Assembly (NCBI GenBank): GCA_016708315.1
Contig: JADJGC010000023.1
Coordinates: 682,001-746,000 of the forward strand
DNA: 64,000 nt
DNA from: a bacterium
GTDB taxonomy: Bacteria; Zixibacteria; MSB-5A5; CAIYYT01
Reading direction: 5' to 3'
The notes below the pieces were generated by a model, which saw nothing but the letters and a program-made list of their open reading frames with translations, ran no database searches and was not told where the DNA came from. Positions 34,288 through 43,022 of the stretch are shown here, in pieces. The stretch's first letter is position 1; each line of letters starts with the position of its first letter. The position numbers were made by a program, and so were the translations under genes.

Positions 34288-35835
34288 ATGAGAAAGATCG
34301 AAAATGCTTCGAAGAGTAATCTCCGTCGATCCAGCCGTAGTTTTCAGACTGGTTTGGCGCTATTCCTTGCCGTTATCGTCTTGGTATTGGCCGGTTTCTC
34401 AATTGGATGCGGTACAGTAGCAGATGATCAGATTGTTGTTCTGAAGAAACCGGGACTGCCGGTGATTTACTACCGGGTCATGATAAATGCCGGTTCGGCG
34501 CTTGATCCGGCTGACCAACCGGGATTGGCATACTTTACTGCCAAGCTCCTTGACAAAGGTACGCGAAATCTCTCGAGCGCTGAAATCGATCGCAGACTGA
34601 ATCAGATTGGCGCTGAAATCAATATCGCCGTGGATAAAGAAGTCGTCGTCATAACCGGAAGAACATTGTCCGAAAACGCCGGTGAATTCTATAGCATCTT
34701 TCGCGAAATCTTGACGGAACCGGCATTCCCAGAGGATGAGGTTCGAAAAGCAACCGCGAAGCAGATTGAAGAGATCGGTCGAATTCGCGAAGATGACGCG
34801 CTGTTGTCGCAGACCGTATTCGAGAATGCCGCATTCGAGGGCCATCGCTATGGTCATGCAGTGCAAGGTACCGTTGAAGCTGTACGCAATTTCAATCGCC
34901 GCGACGCCGTCGAATTCTATCACGCCAACTTCGTCCGCGGCAATGTGCTGGCCGGTATTGGCGGAGATGTGGATGATTCGCTTATCGAACGTTTCAAAAC
35001 CGACCTCGGGAATTTTCCGGCAGGAAGAGTTCTGCGATCAGATGTCGCTCCTAAACTTGCCAAGACGCCGAAGGTGATTCTGGTCGAGAAGGAAAATCGC
35101 ACTCAGTCGCATCTGAGAATTGGCCACGTGTTGGAGGACAACCGTACGTCACCGCAGTACTATCCGATGCGATTGCTCGGTTGCTATCTTGGCCAACATC
35201 GTGAGATGTTCGGCCGGCTTTTCCGGACTGTCCGCGCTGAAAGAGGCTTGGCCTATGGTGCCTACGCTTACATCGAGCACTTTAGGCCGCTGGGTTGGTC
35301 GAAGTTGATGGATAATGGAATTGTCCGCAATGATCAGTATTTCCAGATGTGGACCTACCCCAAAGAGTCGAACTTTGAGTTCTGTATTAAATTGATGTTA
35401 TCTGAAATGACAAAGCTCACAACCAATCCGCTGGCTGCTGAAGAGATTGATCGCACCAAGGATTACGTTGCCAATAACTTTGCCTTCTTGATGGAGACTC
35501 CAGACCGGCAACTCGGGATGCGGCTCGATGAAAAATGGTATAATCTCCCTGAGTTTGTTGACAAGTTCAAGCACAATATCAATCGAGTGCCGCGCAGTGA
35601 ACTGCAAACTGTGGCGCTTGACAATCTATTTCCTCAAAGTGTGCTGATTGTGGCCGTGGTCTCAAACGGTGAACTCGCCAAACAACAGTTGTTGTCGCTG
35701 GACACTGTATTGGAACTGCCTTCAGGCTCGGAAGAGGGTGAACTAAAGTCGATAAACGATGAGATCAAGAGTCTCGACCTGAAGCTCCTGCCGGAAGATA
35801 TCGTCATCGTCAAGGCATCAGAGCTGTTTAAGTGA
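34288..35835 (+). CDS. M16 family peptidase-like, non-catalytic subunit, probable lipoprotein
   Basis: The 515-residue protein has a long N-terminus with a hydrophobic segment and a possible lipobox (FSIGC, Cys near residue 44). Its M16 fold is clear (INAGSALDPADQPGLAYFTAKLLDKG, FYHANFVRGNVLAGIGGD, RAERGLAYGAYAY), but the HxxEH positions read YFTAK, so it cannot bind zinc. It probably shapes the substrate cavity for the catalytic partner encoded just upstream. The ATG follows AAGGAG by five nt; the stop overlaps the methyltransferase start. Confidence 0.9.
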   Translation: MRKIENASKSNLRRSSRSFQTGLALFLAVIVLVLAGFSIGCGTVADDQIVVLKKPGLPVIYYRVMINAGSALDPADQPGLAYFTAKLLDKGTRNLSSAEIDRRLNQIGAEINIAVDKEVVVITGRTLSENAGEFYSIFREILTEPAFPEDEVRKATAKQIEEIGRIREDDALLSQTVFENAAFEGHRYGHAVQGTVEAVRNFNRRDAVEFYHANFVRGNVLAGIGGDVDDSLIERFKTDLGNFPAGRVLRSDVAPKLAKTPKVILVEKENRTQSHLRIGHVLEDNRTSPQYYPMRLLGCYLGQHREMFGRLFRTVRAERGLAYGAYAYIEHFRPLGWSKLMDNGIVRNDQYFQMWTYPKESNFEFCIKLMLSEMTKLTTNPLAAEEIDRTKDYVANNFAFLMETPDRQLGMRLDEKWYNLPEFVDKFKHNINRVPRSELQTVALDNLFPQSVLIVAVVSNGELAKQQLLSLDTVLELPSGSEEGELKSINDEIKSLDLKLLPEDIVIVKASELFK

Positions 35836-36674
35836 TCTGTCTGTTCTGCGGTTCACAGCAGGTCGAATCTATCCAGAATGTCAAGAGTCCGCATTTTGAC
35901 TTCGAGTATGCACTATACGAATGTCGCGGCTGCTCGTCGGCATTTTTTGACCTGCATCAACATGCGGTCGATCTCGAAAAACTCTATGCTGAAGTAGCCG
36001 GATCCAAGGCGGAAATCTATGAAGGGACTTTCAAGCAGTCCCGCTATTGGCTACGCGAAACGCAAGTAATAAAGGAGTACGCAAGTTCGCCTCCCAGGTC
36101 CGTCCTTGACGTCGGCTGTCGTACCGGTGATTTCTTGATGCACTGGCCCTCCGATATTCTCCGAGTGGGAGTAGAACTTTCGACGCGGTCGGCACAGGTT
36201 GCACAATCGCGCGGTTTGGTGATTCATCAGAACTATCTGGAAAAAGTTGAATTCGAGAAGTCGTTTGATGTGGTTACCTGTTATGCGGTGATTGAGCACT
36301 TAGAGGTTCCGTCTGCATTTCTTGCAAAGCTGTCGCAATTGGTTAAACCGGGTGGCGTACTTGCGATTATGATTCCAACGAGGGAATGTCTCAAACGCAA
36401 GCTAATTGACGCAGTCGGAAAACGCTGGCACATGTACTGTCCACCTCAGCATCTCAACTTCATTAGCAGAAAGCGACTTGATCAGATTCTCGGCGAAAGC
36501 GGATTCGAATTGCAGCATAGATTCTTCAAATCCGGCGGAATGTTCAATCCCTTTGGAATGATTCCGGTGGTATCAAAGATGGGTGCCAAGTTAATGGAAG
36601 TCGGCGATTGGTACAGCCCGACAAATCGGTTGCCTATCTTCGATCACATGTACAGCTACTATCGATTCAGGTAA
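35832..36674 (+). CDS. Class I SAM-dependent methyltransferase with N-terminal zinc ribbon
   Basis: The 280-residue protein begins with two Cys pairs (CLFCGS and CRGCSS), a zinc-ribbon layout. A Rossmann methyltransferase follows: motif I VLDVGCRTGDFL, motif II-like VGVELSTRSAQVA, motif IV FDVVTCYAVIEHL and the KPGGVLAIMIPT strand. This zinc-ribbon plus methyltransferase layout is common in polysaccharide and nucleotide-sugar clusters. It starts at a GTG overlapping the M16 gene by 4 nt. Membrane glycosyltransferases follow after 350 bp, which agrees with a surface-glycan role, but the substrate is unknown. Confidence 0.88.
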   Translation: MICLFCGSQQVESIQNVKSPHFDFEYALYECRGCSSAFFDLHQHAVDLEKLYAEVAGSKAEIYEGTFKQSRYWLRETQVIKEYASSPPRSVLDVGCRTGDFLMHWPSDILRVGVELSTRSAQVAQSRGLVIHQNYLEKVEFEKSFDVVTCYAVIEHLEVPSAFLAKLSQLVKPGGVLAIMIPTRECLKRKLIDAVGKRWHMYCPPQHLNFISRKRLDQILGESGFELQHRFFKSGGMFNPFGMIPVVSKMGAKLMEVGDWYSPTNRLPIFDHMYSYYRFR

Positions 36675-37026
36675 GTGCGGCGCAGATAAACCGACCGAAC
36701 GCAGAATTTCACTCTGTCTTTGCTCTTGTTTCAACTTCTGGATTAATTCTGACCCCTTAAAAAAAATCAACGAGGGGAAGCAGTCCTCTCCTACTTCACT
36801 GATACACCCAATGGAATCAGTCAAGCGCTTCCCCTGTCGATACACAACTGAGGCGAACCTCATGCACATTATACAACCCAACCGCAAAAACTGCAACAGT
36901 TTTTCCGAATTTTATGTGCTGAATTATGGGCAAATCTCGCCCAATTACGACAATCAAGGGCAATTTAGCCCCGTTTACCAGTCGGTTTTCTTGTAAATTG
37001 ACCGTTAAAATGTATCTTCCCAGTAG
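36675..37026. other. 352-bp gene-free stretch with structured repeats
   Basis: No open frame here looks real. It holds a nested inverted repeat at 36773-36835: outer arms AGGGGAAGC and GCTTCCCCT, inner arms ACTGAT and ATCAGT. Two GGGC/GCCC dyads lie at 36928-36942 and 36958-36971, centred about 30 bp apart. The promoter of the next gene is at the end. A TTAATTCTGACCCC string precedes the first structure; a remnant of a REP-type palindrome is possible but unproven. Confidence 0.5.
36991..37018 (+). promoter_or_regulatory. Promoter of the GT-C gene (near-leaderless)
   Basis: TTGTAA, a 16-bp spacer and TATCTT end 8 nt before the ATG at 37027, with no ribosome site between. Confidence 0.45.
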
Positions 37027-38502
37027 ATGGCAGACAACAAAATATCCGACATTACCCGGCATCGGCTCACTTTAGCCCTGTGTTTACTGGCTATTTTGGT
37101 GCTGATTTTGGCGTTTTGGAGCCGTCAGATACACAATGACGAGGCCTGGATCGGTCAGCAGATCTGGAGTTTGGATCAGACCGGACACATCGAATCTGAG
37201 CTTTTTCGAGATTGCCCCCCATTGGACCAAGAGATTGTCGTGTATCATAAGCTATTGGTGTGGAGCGGATTAGGGGCGTCACAGATCGCCGGTTGGGGAC
37301 TCTATCAACTCCGCAGTATTGCCTTTCTCGCCGGTTTGTTATCGCTGGCAATTCTATTCTGGCAGTTAAGGCAAGGACAGGATCGGGTCTTGAGTTGGAA
37401 GGTGGTCGCAATCTTGCTCCTCACTCCGGTATTTTGGCTCCAAATGCTCGAATTCCGCCCAGAGTCGCTCCTCCTGCTATTCGGGGTGTTAAGCTATTTC
37501 ACTATCGAGAAAGCAAGGCAGACTCAGAATCTTGCCTACTATGCGCTTGCTGGTTTGTTTGCCGGGTTCGCGGGGCTGACTCATGCGTTCGGATTTGTCT
37601 TTGTGATTGCCGGATTTGTCGCCTTGCTGATTGACCGCAAGTTGACAGCGGCAGTTTTCGTATTGGTTTTTGGCGTGATCGGGTTTTCTCCTTATGCCTC
37701 AGGCTACTTCACCGATCGTGAATTGTTCATAGAACAGACCATTCACAATCCGCTGATGACGACCGCTCTCAGCTTCGACTGGTGGCAACCGCTCGTTAAC
37801 CTATTGACCGAGCATAAACGAATCTTGCGCAAACCGGAAGTGATCGGACTGACCGTCTTGTTCTTATTATCTCTTCCCTTTGTGCGCGGCGACGTCTGGC
37901 GCAAGAACCGCTTCTTGTTCATTTACCTAACTGTCACCGCCATTGTACTTGCAGCTTCGCCGCTGCCGAAGTTCACTCGCTACATGATTCCGATTGTACC
38001 GTTCATGGCGATCATTATCGCTCAAGTATCTTTCGCGATTTCAAATCCAATGTCGAATTGGCAACGTCATGCCGCTACGGCGTTCCGAGTATGGTCAGTG
38101 CTATTCATAGCTTATGGATGTTTCGCGCTTGTTTATGAAGCCATCCCTAAACAAGTGAATCAAATTGAAGTGAATGCGATAATGGCAAAGGAAATGCAGC
38201 CAGCCTCATTGGTAATGGCGCCATTTGACTTTGTCTTCATGCAACAAGGCAACTTCATCATTCAATCATGGTGGGGCGCTGACCGCGCTGCTGGAGGGAA
38301 TAAGTCGATATCGTTTCTCGAAAGCTACGCTGACTCGCGAGGCGTTGAGCACCTGATCGTTGATCCGGTTATCATGGACGCGTGGAATCTAAGCGAACAG
38401 CAGCTTAATGGCGGCTTCACGAAGTATCGCCTTCAGCAATCGTTGCCCGAAGCTCGACGCTATCTATTGAGCAGAATCCATGAACACACCGAACCGCAAT
38501 AA
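37027..38502 (+). CDS. Polytopic GT-C family glycosyltransferase (ArnT/PMT-like)
   Basis: The 491-residue protein has about ten membrane segments. After the first one, the loop IHNDEAWIGQQIWSLDQTG contains the acidic pair (Asp-Glu) typical of GT-C enzymes that use polyprenyl-phosphate sugars. The last 100 residues form a periplasmic domain. Resemblance is to the ArnT/PMT group. Donor and acceptor are not known. It overlaps the next gene, of similar type, by 23 nt, so the two are an operon and may modify the same product. Confidence 0.82.
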   Translation: MADNKISDITRHRLTLALCLLAILVLILAFWSRQIHNDEAWIGQQIWSLDQTGHIESELFRDCPPLDQEIVVYHKLLVWSGLGASQIAGWGLYQLRSIAFLAGLLSLAILFWQLRQGQDRVLSWKVVAILLLTPVFWLQMLEFRPESLLLLFGVLSYFTIEKARQTQNLAYYALAGLFAGFAGLTHAFGFVFVIAGFVALLIDRKLTAAVFVLVFGVIGFSPYASGYFTDRELFIEQTIHNPLMTTALSFDWWQPLVNLLTEHKRILRKPEVIGLTVLFLLSLPFVRGDVWRKNRFLFIYLTVTAIVLAASPLPKFTRYMIPIVPFMAIIIAQVSFAISNPMSNWQRHAATAFRVWSVLFIAYGCFALVYEAIPKQVNQIEVNAIMAKEMQPASLVMAPFDFVFMQQGNFIIQSWWGADRAAGGNKSISFLESYADSRGVEHLIVDPVIMDAWNLSEQQLNGGFTKYRLQQSLPEARRYLLSRIHEHTEPQ

Positions 38503-39886
38503 CACCACGGCAGTCTTCGCACTCGTAGCGTTAGCTGTACTCGCGCGAGTTGTCGTGTATTTTGTTACCAACTATCAGGTCGATGATGCGCTGATCACGT
38601 TTCGTTATGCCGAGAACCTCGCAGCAGGAAATGGTTTCGTCTATAATATAGGAGAGCGAGTTTGCGGAACAACGACGCCCTTGTTTACTCTTCTGCTCGC
38701 AGGTCTTGCCGTATTAGGCATTCCAGTTCCGAGTGCAGCTATCACAATCTCAATCATCTGCGCCGGTGTAACCACATTTGCGCTCGCTCGTTTCGGGCAA
38801 GAAAGTTGCGCAGGGCCGGCCGCGTTTCTTCCTGCGATATTGTACTCGCTATATCCGCGCAGTTTGATCAGCGACATCAGCGGACTCGAGACGGCTTTGT
38901 TCACGATGTTGATCGTGCTCACATTGTATCAACTAATTCGACGACACTACCAAACAGCAGCCATAGCTGCTGGTGTCGCAGCACTAACGCGCCCCGAGGG
39001 AATCGGATTGTTCGCAGTCGTCATGTTCGTCGCATTTGTGGAGCGCGCGCCGCGCATCTGGCGAGCCTTCGCATTACCGATTGCGCTCATCAGCGGCTGG
39101 CTCGTTTTCGCTTATTCCTACTTCGGGACAGCGATACCAAATTCACTAAGTGCAAAAGCGGTACTATACCAAAAAGCCGGGACTGATGTTTTCGATCGGG
39201 TCGGCGAATTGATGACTCTCGGTCCGGATCTGGGACTAATTGCTTATGGAGTGTTGATTTGCTTAACAATCTGGCTGGCGATGAAGCAAGACCGGATTGC
39301 CTGGGTCGCACTCACTGCCATCGGATTGGTGGCAGGTCTGGCGATCTTCTCGCCGAGAATCTTCTATTGGTATGGTGCGCCTGCGCTACCGTTGATTTTT
39401 GTAGTTTTCGCGAGATGTAGTGCGATGCTCGGACGGAGATTCAAACTTCAGGGTATCATGCTCTACATTTCGATTGCGATTGCAATTTCCTTGGCGTCCG
39501 TTTCATACGCTAAGATTTCCGCGTTGAACAGCGAGATGGCCTGGTACTCATCCAACCACATAGCCGCAGCAGAATACCTGAACGCCCATGTGGACGCCAA
39601 CGACACCGTGCTCGCGGAAGATATCGGGCACTTTGGTTATCACTTTCGCGGGAAGATAATTGATCGTGATGGTCTGGTCTCGCCGCAAGTCATCGAATAC
39701 AATCGCAGGAACGAACAGCTGGCATTTGCTGACTCTGTTCGAGCCGATTGGATATTCATTGCGCGGGACTACCCAACCTCGCAGGCAATATTGAATTCGC
39801 AGTTGCTTCGCGAACGTTACTTGCAGATTGACTACGACGGTCCCGCTTCGGAGAAGACTCACCTGCTGTATCGCCGACAGCACTAA
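38480..39886 (+). CDS. Polytopic GT-C family glycosyltransferase (PMT-like)
   Basis: The 468-residue protein has about ten membrane segments and the family loop YQVDDALITFRYAENLAAGN, then GFVYNIGERVCGTTTP, near residues 32-66. The acidic DD pair is the likely catalytic site. A soluble C-terminal domain of about 120 residues follows (HVDANDTVLAEDIGHFGYHF). It resembles membrane mannosyl- or arabinosyltransferase-like proteins. It is translationally coupled to the preceding GT-C gene through a 23-nt overlap and ends in a convergent terminator region. Confidence 0.82.
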   Translation: MNTPNRNNTTAVFALVALAVLARVVVYFVTNYQVDDALITFRYAENLAAGNGFVYNIGERVCGTTTPLFTLLLAGLAVLGIPVPSAAITISIICAGVTTFALARFGQESCAGPAAFLPAILYSLYPRSLISDISGLETALFTMLIVLTLYQLIRRHYQTAAIAAGVAALTRPEGIGLFAVVMFVAFVERAPRIWRAFALPIALISGWLVFAYSYFGTAIPNSLSAKAVLYQKAGTDVFDRVGELMTLGPDLGLIAYGVLICLTIWLAMKQDRIAWVALTAIGLVAGLAIFSPRIFYWYGAPALPLIFVVFARCSAMLGRRFKLQGIMLYISIAIAISLASVSYAKISALNSEMAWYSSNHIAAAEYLNAHVDANDTVLAEDIGHFGYHFRGKIIDRDGLVSPQVIEYNRRNEQLAFADSVRADWIFIARDYPTSQAILNSQLLRERYLQIDYDGPASEKTHLLYRRQH

Positions 39887-39946
39887 GATTCAGATATCAA
39901 CAAAACGCCGGCGGTTCCTACTCGGGGAAACCACCGGCCTATGAAA

Positions 39947-39971
39947 TGGAGCGGTATCTGTGCCCGCTCCA
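39947..39971. terminator. Terminator hairpin between convergent genes
   Basis: An 8-bp perfect stem (TGGAGCGG / CCGCTCCA) with a 9-nt loop. A second, imperfect GC-rich hairpin (GCCGG…CCGGC) lies at 39907-39938. Both sit between the convergent GT-C and Spy-like genes. Confidence 0.6.
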
Positions 39972-39992
39972 CAGGAGGTTAGGTTGACGCTT

Positions 39993-40562
39993 TTAGAGTC
40001 CGCGACCTCTTCCGCCGCCGCGTGGTCCGCGTTCATCGCAGTCCATCCGATTCATTTTCATTCCGCGTTCCATCATCGCCTTGCCATGACCGCCCATCTT
40101 ACCTCTCATACCCGGCATGCTGTTCCAAATCTCGCGCTGTTCCGGCGTGAGAAGTTGGCGCATTGCAACACGGTGAGCCGCTTTCTTCTTGGCCATGTCG
40201 GTCTTCAGCTTGCTGATTTCGTCGATCTTGCTGTTGATTGTGCCGATTGCGGCATCGGATGTAAACAGCTCGTTCAACTCGATCTGCTTGACTTGCAGTT
40301 GGGCGCGAATTGGAATCATCTCTTTGCGATGTGTCGAACGCATTTCGTCCATTTTCTTGAGTTGGTCCTTGGTCAGCGCCAGTTCTTCCATCATCGCCTT
40401 GCCCGGTCCGTCACCATGGCCGCCGCCGTGTCCCCATCCGCCGGCCCAGACAATATCATCGTCTTCGATTTCCACTTCATCGGCTTCTTGTGCGAAAAGC
40501 GGAAGCGCTACTGCCAGTGCCAGGGTTAGCACGGCGATAATTGTTGCGAGTTTCCATTTCAT
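39993..40562 (-). CDS. Spy/CpxP-like periplasmic protein
   Basis: The 189-residue protein has a signal peptide (cleavage after PLFAQ, near residue 24) and a Gly/His-rich segment (GGWGHGGGHGDGPG). Two LTxxQ-type helices follow (ALTKDQLKKMDEM and QLLTPEQREIW), the signature of the Spy/CpxP/ZraP group of periplasmic chaperones and metal-responsive proteins. The tail is rich in Met, Gly and Arg. The His- and Met-rich parts suggest metal binding. It is the last gene of a sigma-factor operon. The ATG at 40562 has AGGAG seven nt upstream. Confidence 0.85.
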   Translation of the reverse strand: MKWKLATIIAVLTLALAVALPLFAQEADEVEIEDDDIVWAGGWGHGGGHGDGPGKAMMEELALTKDQLKKMDEMRSTHRKEMIPIRAQLQVKQIELNELFTSDAAIGTINSKIDEISKLKTDMAKKKAAHRVAMRQLLTPEQREIWNSMPGMRGKMGGHGKAMMERGMKMNRMDCDERGPRGGGRGRGL

Positions 40563-40589
40563 AATTTGCTCCTTTCGAAATTCACTCAC

Positions 40590-41081
40590 CTAACGATCAC
40601 GATTCATCTTTCGACCGCACATTTGTCTCCGCTCCTGCCAACGGCTGCGCTCCTCAATCATCTTAAGGAGCCGCGCGCGCTGTTCAGGGCGAAACGAATC
40701 GCGGTCATTCAGAAACTGCTCCACCATTTGTTTTTGGATGGCGCCCTGCAGTACGCCAATCTTCTCTATCAGTTGAAAAACCCGGGCAGTGTCGGGATCG
40801 TCACTTTTCAGTTCATCCATCAATTCGCGGCGATGAATACTCATCTCATCGACAAATGGCGCAACCATGCTGTCGACTTGTTTCCGCGATTCAATCATGA
40901 TCTTCATCTCTTCCTTCGATAGATTCGGCATCTCTCCCGGCGGCGGACCATCTCCAGGGACAAATGGCATTCTCATTTCGCCCCGTGGTGCTGATACTCG
41001 ATAATAGATGATTGTCGATATGGCTGCGACGTTTACCGCAAGAAGGAGAATCACCAGATAGACTAATGTGCGGATCTTCAT
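40590..41081 (-). CDS. Membrane-anchored Spy/ZraP-like protein
   Basis: The 163-residue protein has one N-terminal membrane helix (LVYLVILLLAVNVAAIST), a Pro/Gly/Met linker and a helical periplasmic domain. The order of helices and the QFLNDRDSFRPEQRARLLKM segment resemble the heavy-metal-resistance CpxP/ZraP family. It overlaps the anti-sigma factor gene by 4 nt and is followed by a second, soluble Spy-like protein. Its place behind an anti-sigma factor suggests it may help sense envelope or metal stress, as CnrX does; that role is inference. Confidence 0.8.
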   Translation of the reverse strand: MKIRTLVYLVILLLAVNVAAISTIIYYRVSAPRGEMRMPFVPGDGPPPGEMPNLSKEEMKIMIESRKQVDSMVAPFVDEMSIHRRELMDELKSDDPDTARVFQLIEKIGVLQGAIQKQMVEQFLNDRDSFRPEQRARLLKMIEERSRWQERRQMCGRKMNRDR

Positions 41082-41545
41082 CGGTTCTCCCCTTCGCTCT
41101 CGCTCACCTGTTGATAAACTTCAGCGATCGGCTCAGCGGAGGAGGACAAAGCACCGGCATAGTATGAGGCATACTCATCCTCATAAGTCGCCTGCTGTGT
41201 TTCCGGCGTCCAGCCGAGGATGACTCCAACGACAATAGCCGTCGCGACACCGAATGCCTGGATAGCAAAGCCGAACAAGGGCCGCCGTTTGGGAAACAGG
41301 GTAGGCTGTGACTGACGGCCCTCTTCGAGCTTGTTGAGGGTATTCTGAATTCCGCGCCAGAGAGTTTCCGGTACGGGAAGAACAGTCTCGACTTCAGCTT
41401 TGAATAAGGGCTGATACTGCGCGACCAGACTTCGGCAGTCGGCACATTCGCGCAGGTGTTCTGCAACAGCCGCGGAATCTGCCTGATTGAGGTCCCCTTC
41501 CAGGATCTCCATCAATCTGCTTTCTATGTCACTACATCTATTCAA
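41078..41545 (-). CDS. Anti-sigma factor with zinc finger (zf-HC2)
   Basis: The 155-residue protein has an N-terminal ASD/zf-HC2 domain with the motif EHLRECADC (H-x3-C-x2-C near residues 29-37), which holds zinc and binds the partner sigma factor. One membrane helix follows (FGVATAIVVGVILGW) and then a short periplasmic tail. The gene lies 44 bp after the ECF sigma factor gene and overlaps the next gene by 4 nt. It should bind the sigma factor at the membrane until a periplasmic signal releases it. Confidence 0.92.
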   Translation of the reverse strand: MNRCSDIESRLMEILEGDLNQADSAAVAEHLRECADCRSLVAQYQPLFKAEVETVLPVPETLWRGIQNTLNKLEEGRQSQPTLFPKRRPLFGFAIQAFGVATAIVVGVILGWTPETQQATYEDEYASYYAGALSSSAEPIAEVYQQVSESEGENR

Positions 41546-41589
41546 GTGTATCCTCCATCATTCGTAATTTGGACATTAGCATCCGCAAC

Positions 41590-42213
41590 TTACTTGCGCT
41601 TGTTTTTGAAGCGCTTGAGCATCACTTTCTGCAAGTTCTGCTTGGCCCGGTGCATTAGCGACTCTACCGACGAGAGCGAGAGTTCCATTTCCTCGGAAAT
41701 TTCCTTATAACTAAGCCCCTCAAGTTTATGCAGCAAATAGATTTCCCGCTGTCGATCCGGAAGCTCCGCCATCAGCGATGCCAGCTGCTCACCGGCTTCC
41801 CGGGTCTCCAGTTTCATATCGGGACGCTCGGATTCCGGCGCGGGAAGCTGTTCAGCTAATGAGACTTCTTCGGTATCGATAGACATAATCTGTTTGATTC
41901 TACTGAATACGCCGCCGCGTTTGCGGTGGTTGATCGACTTGTTGATTGCGACCCGGTGTAGCCACGTTGAAATCTTGGCATCGCCGCGAACACTCTTGGC
42001 TTTCTGCCACAATGTCAGAAACACGTCCTGGGAGATTTCTTCGGCGTCGGCAGCATTGCCAAGCATGCGATAGCATACATTATAGACATAGCTCGAGTGG
42101 GAATCGAACAGCGCTTTGAAGGCAGTCCTATCCCCTTGGGCGACCTTGGCTAATAACTCAAGTTCGTTTATGTCTGATTCGCGACGCACCGGTGCGTTCA
42201 ACATACGAATCAT
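41590..42213 (-). CDS. ECF-type RNA polymerase sigma factor (RpoE-like)
   Basis: The 207-residue protein has region 2 (MLGNAADAEEISQDVFLTLW) and region 4 (LPDRQREIYLLHKLEGLSYK, then EISEEMELSLSSVES), and no region 1 or 3. It heads an operon with an anti-sigma factor and two Spy/CpxP-like proteins, the order expected for a self-contained envelope-stress switch. An ATG three codons on (42204) is an alternative start. I did not find a clear matching autoregulatory promoter. Confidence 0.95.
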   Translation of the reverse strand: MIRMLNAPVRRESDINELELLAKVAQGDRTAFKALFDSHSSYVYNVCYRMLGNAADAEEISQDVFLTLWQKAKSVRGDAKISTWLHRVAINKSINHRKRGGVFSRIKQIMSIDTEEVSLAEQLPAPESERPDMKLETREAGEQLASLMAELPDRQREIYLLHKLEGLSYKEISEEMELSLSSVESLMHRAKQNLQKVMLKRFKNKRK

Positions 42214-42262
42214 TGGACAGGAGTCAGTACAAAAAACTGGCGGCCGTTCGTTGAGGCGGAAA

Positions 42263-42943
42263 CTACATCGAGAGCGTGTCTCCCGATGTCATTACTACGC
42301 ACTCTATCCCCTGTGCCCGCACCAGCTTGGCGAAGTCGTTGGGATCCTGCTTGATTGGAGGAAATGTGTTGTAGTGCATCGGCACAACCTGCTTCGGTTT
42401 GAGGAATTCCACTGCTTTGGCTGCATCGACTGGCCCCATCGTGTAGTTGTCACCGATCGGAAGCAATGCCAGATCGATGGCATTCATCTCGCCGATCAGC
42501 TTCATGTCGAGAAACAGCCCGGTGTCACCGGCATGGTAGATTGTCTTCCCGCCGATGTTCAGCAGGATTCCGGCGGGATTGCCGCCATAACTGATCTCAT
42601 CGGGAAGCGTCGAGCCGTGATGCGCAATTGTCAGTTTCACCCACCCGAACGGAAAGTTCGCTTTGCCGCCGATATGCAGTGAATGATTCGTGCATCCCTG
42701 CCTTGCGGCATAGTCGCCCAACTCGAAATTCGAGATCACCGTCGCGTGGTTGGATTTGGCGAGTTGTTCCGTGTCGCCCCAATGATCGCCGTGCCCGTGC
42801 GTCACGATGACAAAGTTTGTATGAATGTCGCTCGCCTTGACTTTCGCAAATGGATTGCCGGTAATGAACGGATCAATGATTAAGTTGTGCTGACCGTCTG
42901 ATATCTCAAAACAGGAATGCCCATGATAGGTAAGTTTGACCAT
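42263..42943 (-). CDS. UPF0173 family metal-dependent hydrolase (metallo-beta-lactamase fold)
   Basis: The 226-residue protein matches the UPF0173 group. It opens with LTYHGHSCFEISDG, carries the metal motif THGHGDHWGD near residue 50, then AHHGSTLPDEISYGGNPAG, YHAGDTGLF and PMHYNTFPPI. These supply the His/Asp ligands for two metals. The natural substrate of this family is not known. GAGG lies seven nt before the ATG. It is separate from the sigma-factor operon downstream by 49 bp and may be co-transcribed. Confidence 0.93.
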   Translation of the reverse strand: MVKLTYHGHSCFEISDGQHNLIIDPFITGNPFAKVKASDIHTNFVIVTHGHGDHWGDTEQLAKSNHATVISNFELGDYAARQGCTNHSLHIGGKANFPFGWVKLTIAHHGSTLPDEISYGGNPAGILLNIGGKTIYHAGDTGLFLDMKLIGEMNAIDLALLPIGDNYTMGPVDAAKAVEFLKPKQVVPMHYNTFPPIKQDPNDFAKLVRAQGIECVVMTSGDTLSM

Positions 42944-43022
42944 ACGTATACCTCGCTCAAGGATTGTTACTCACAAAGCACTACTCTAAGCGATTCGACC
43001 TATGCTGTCAATCACCGAAATC

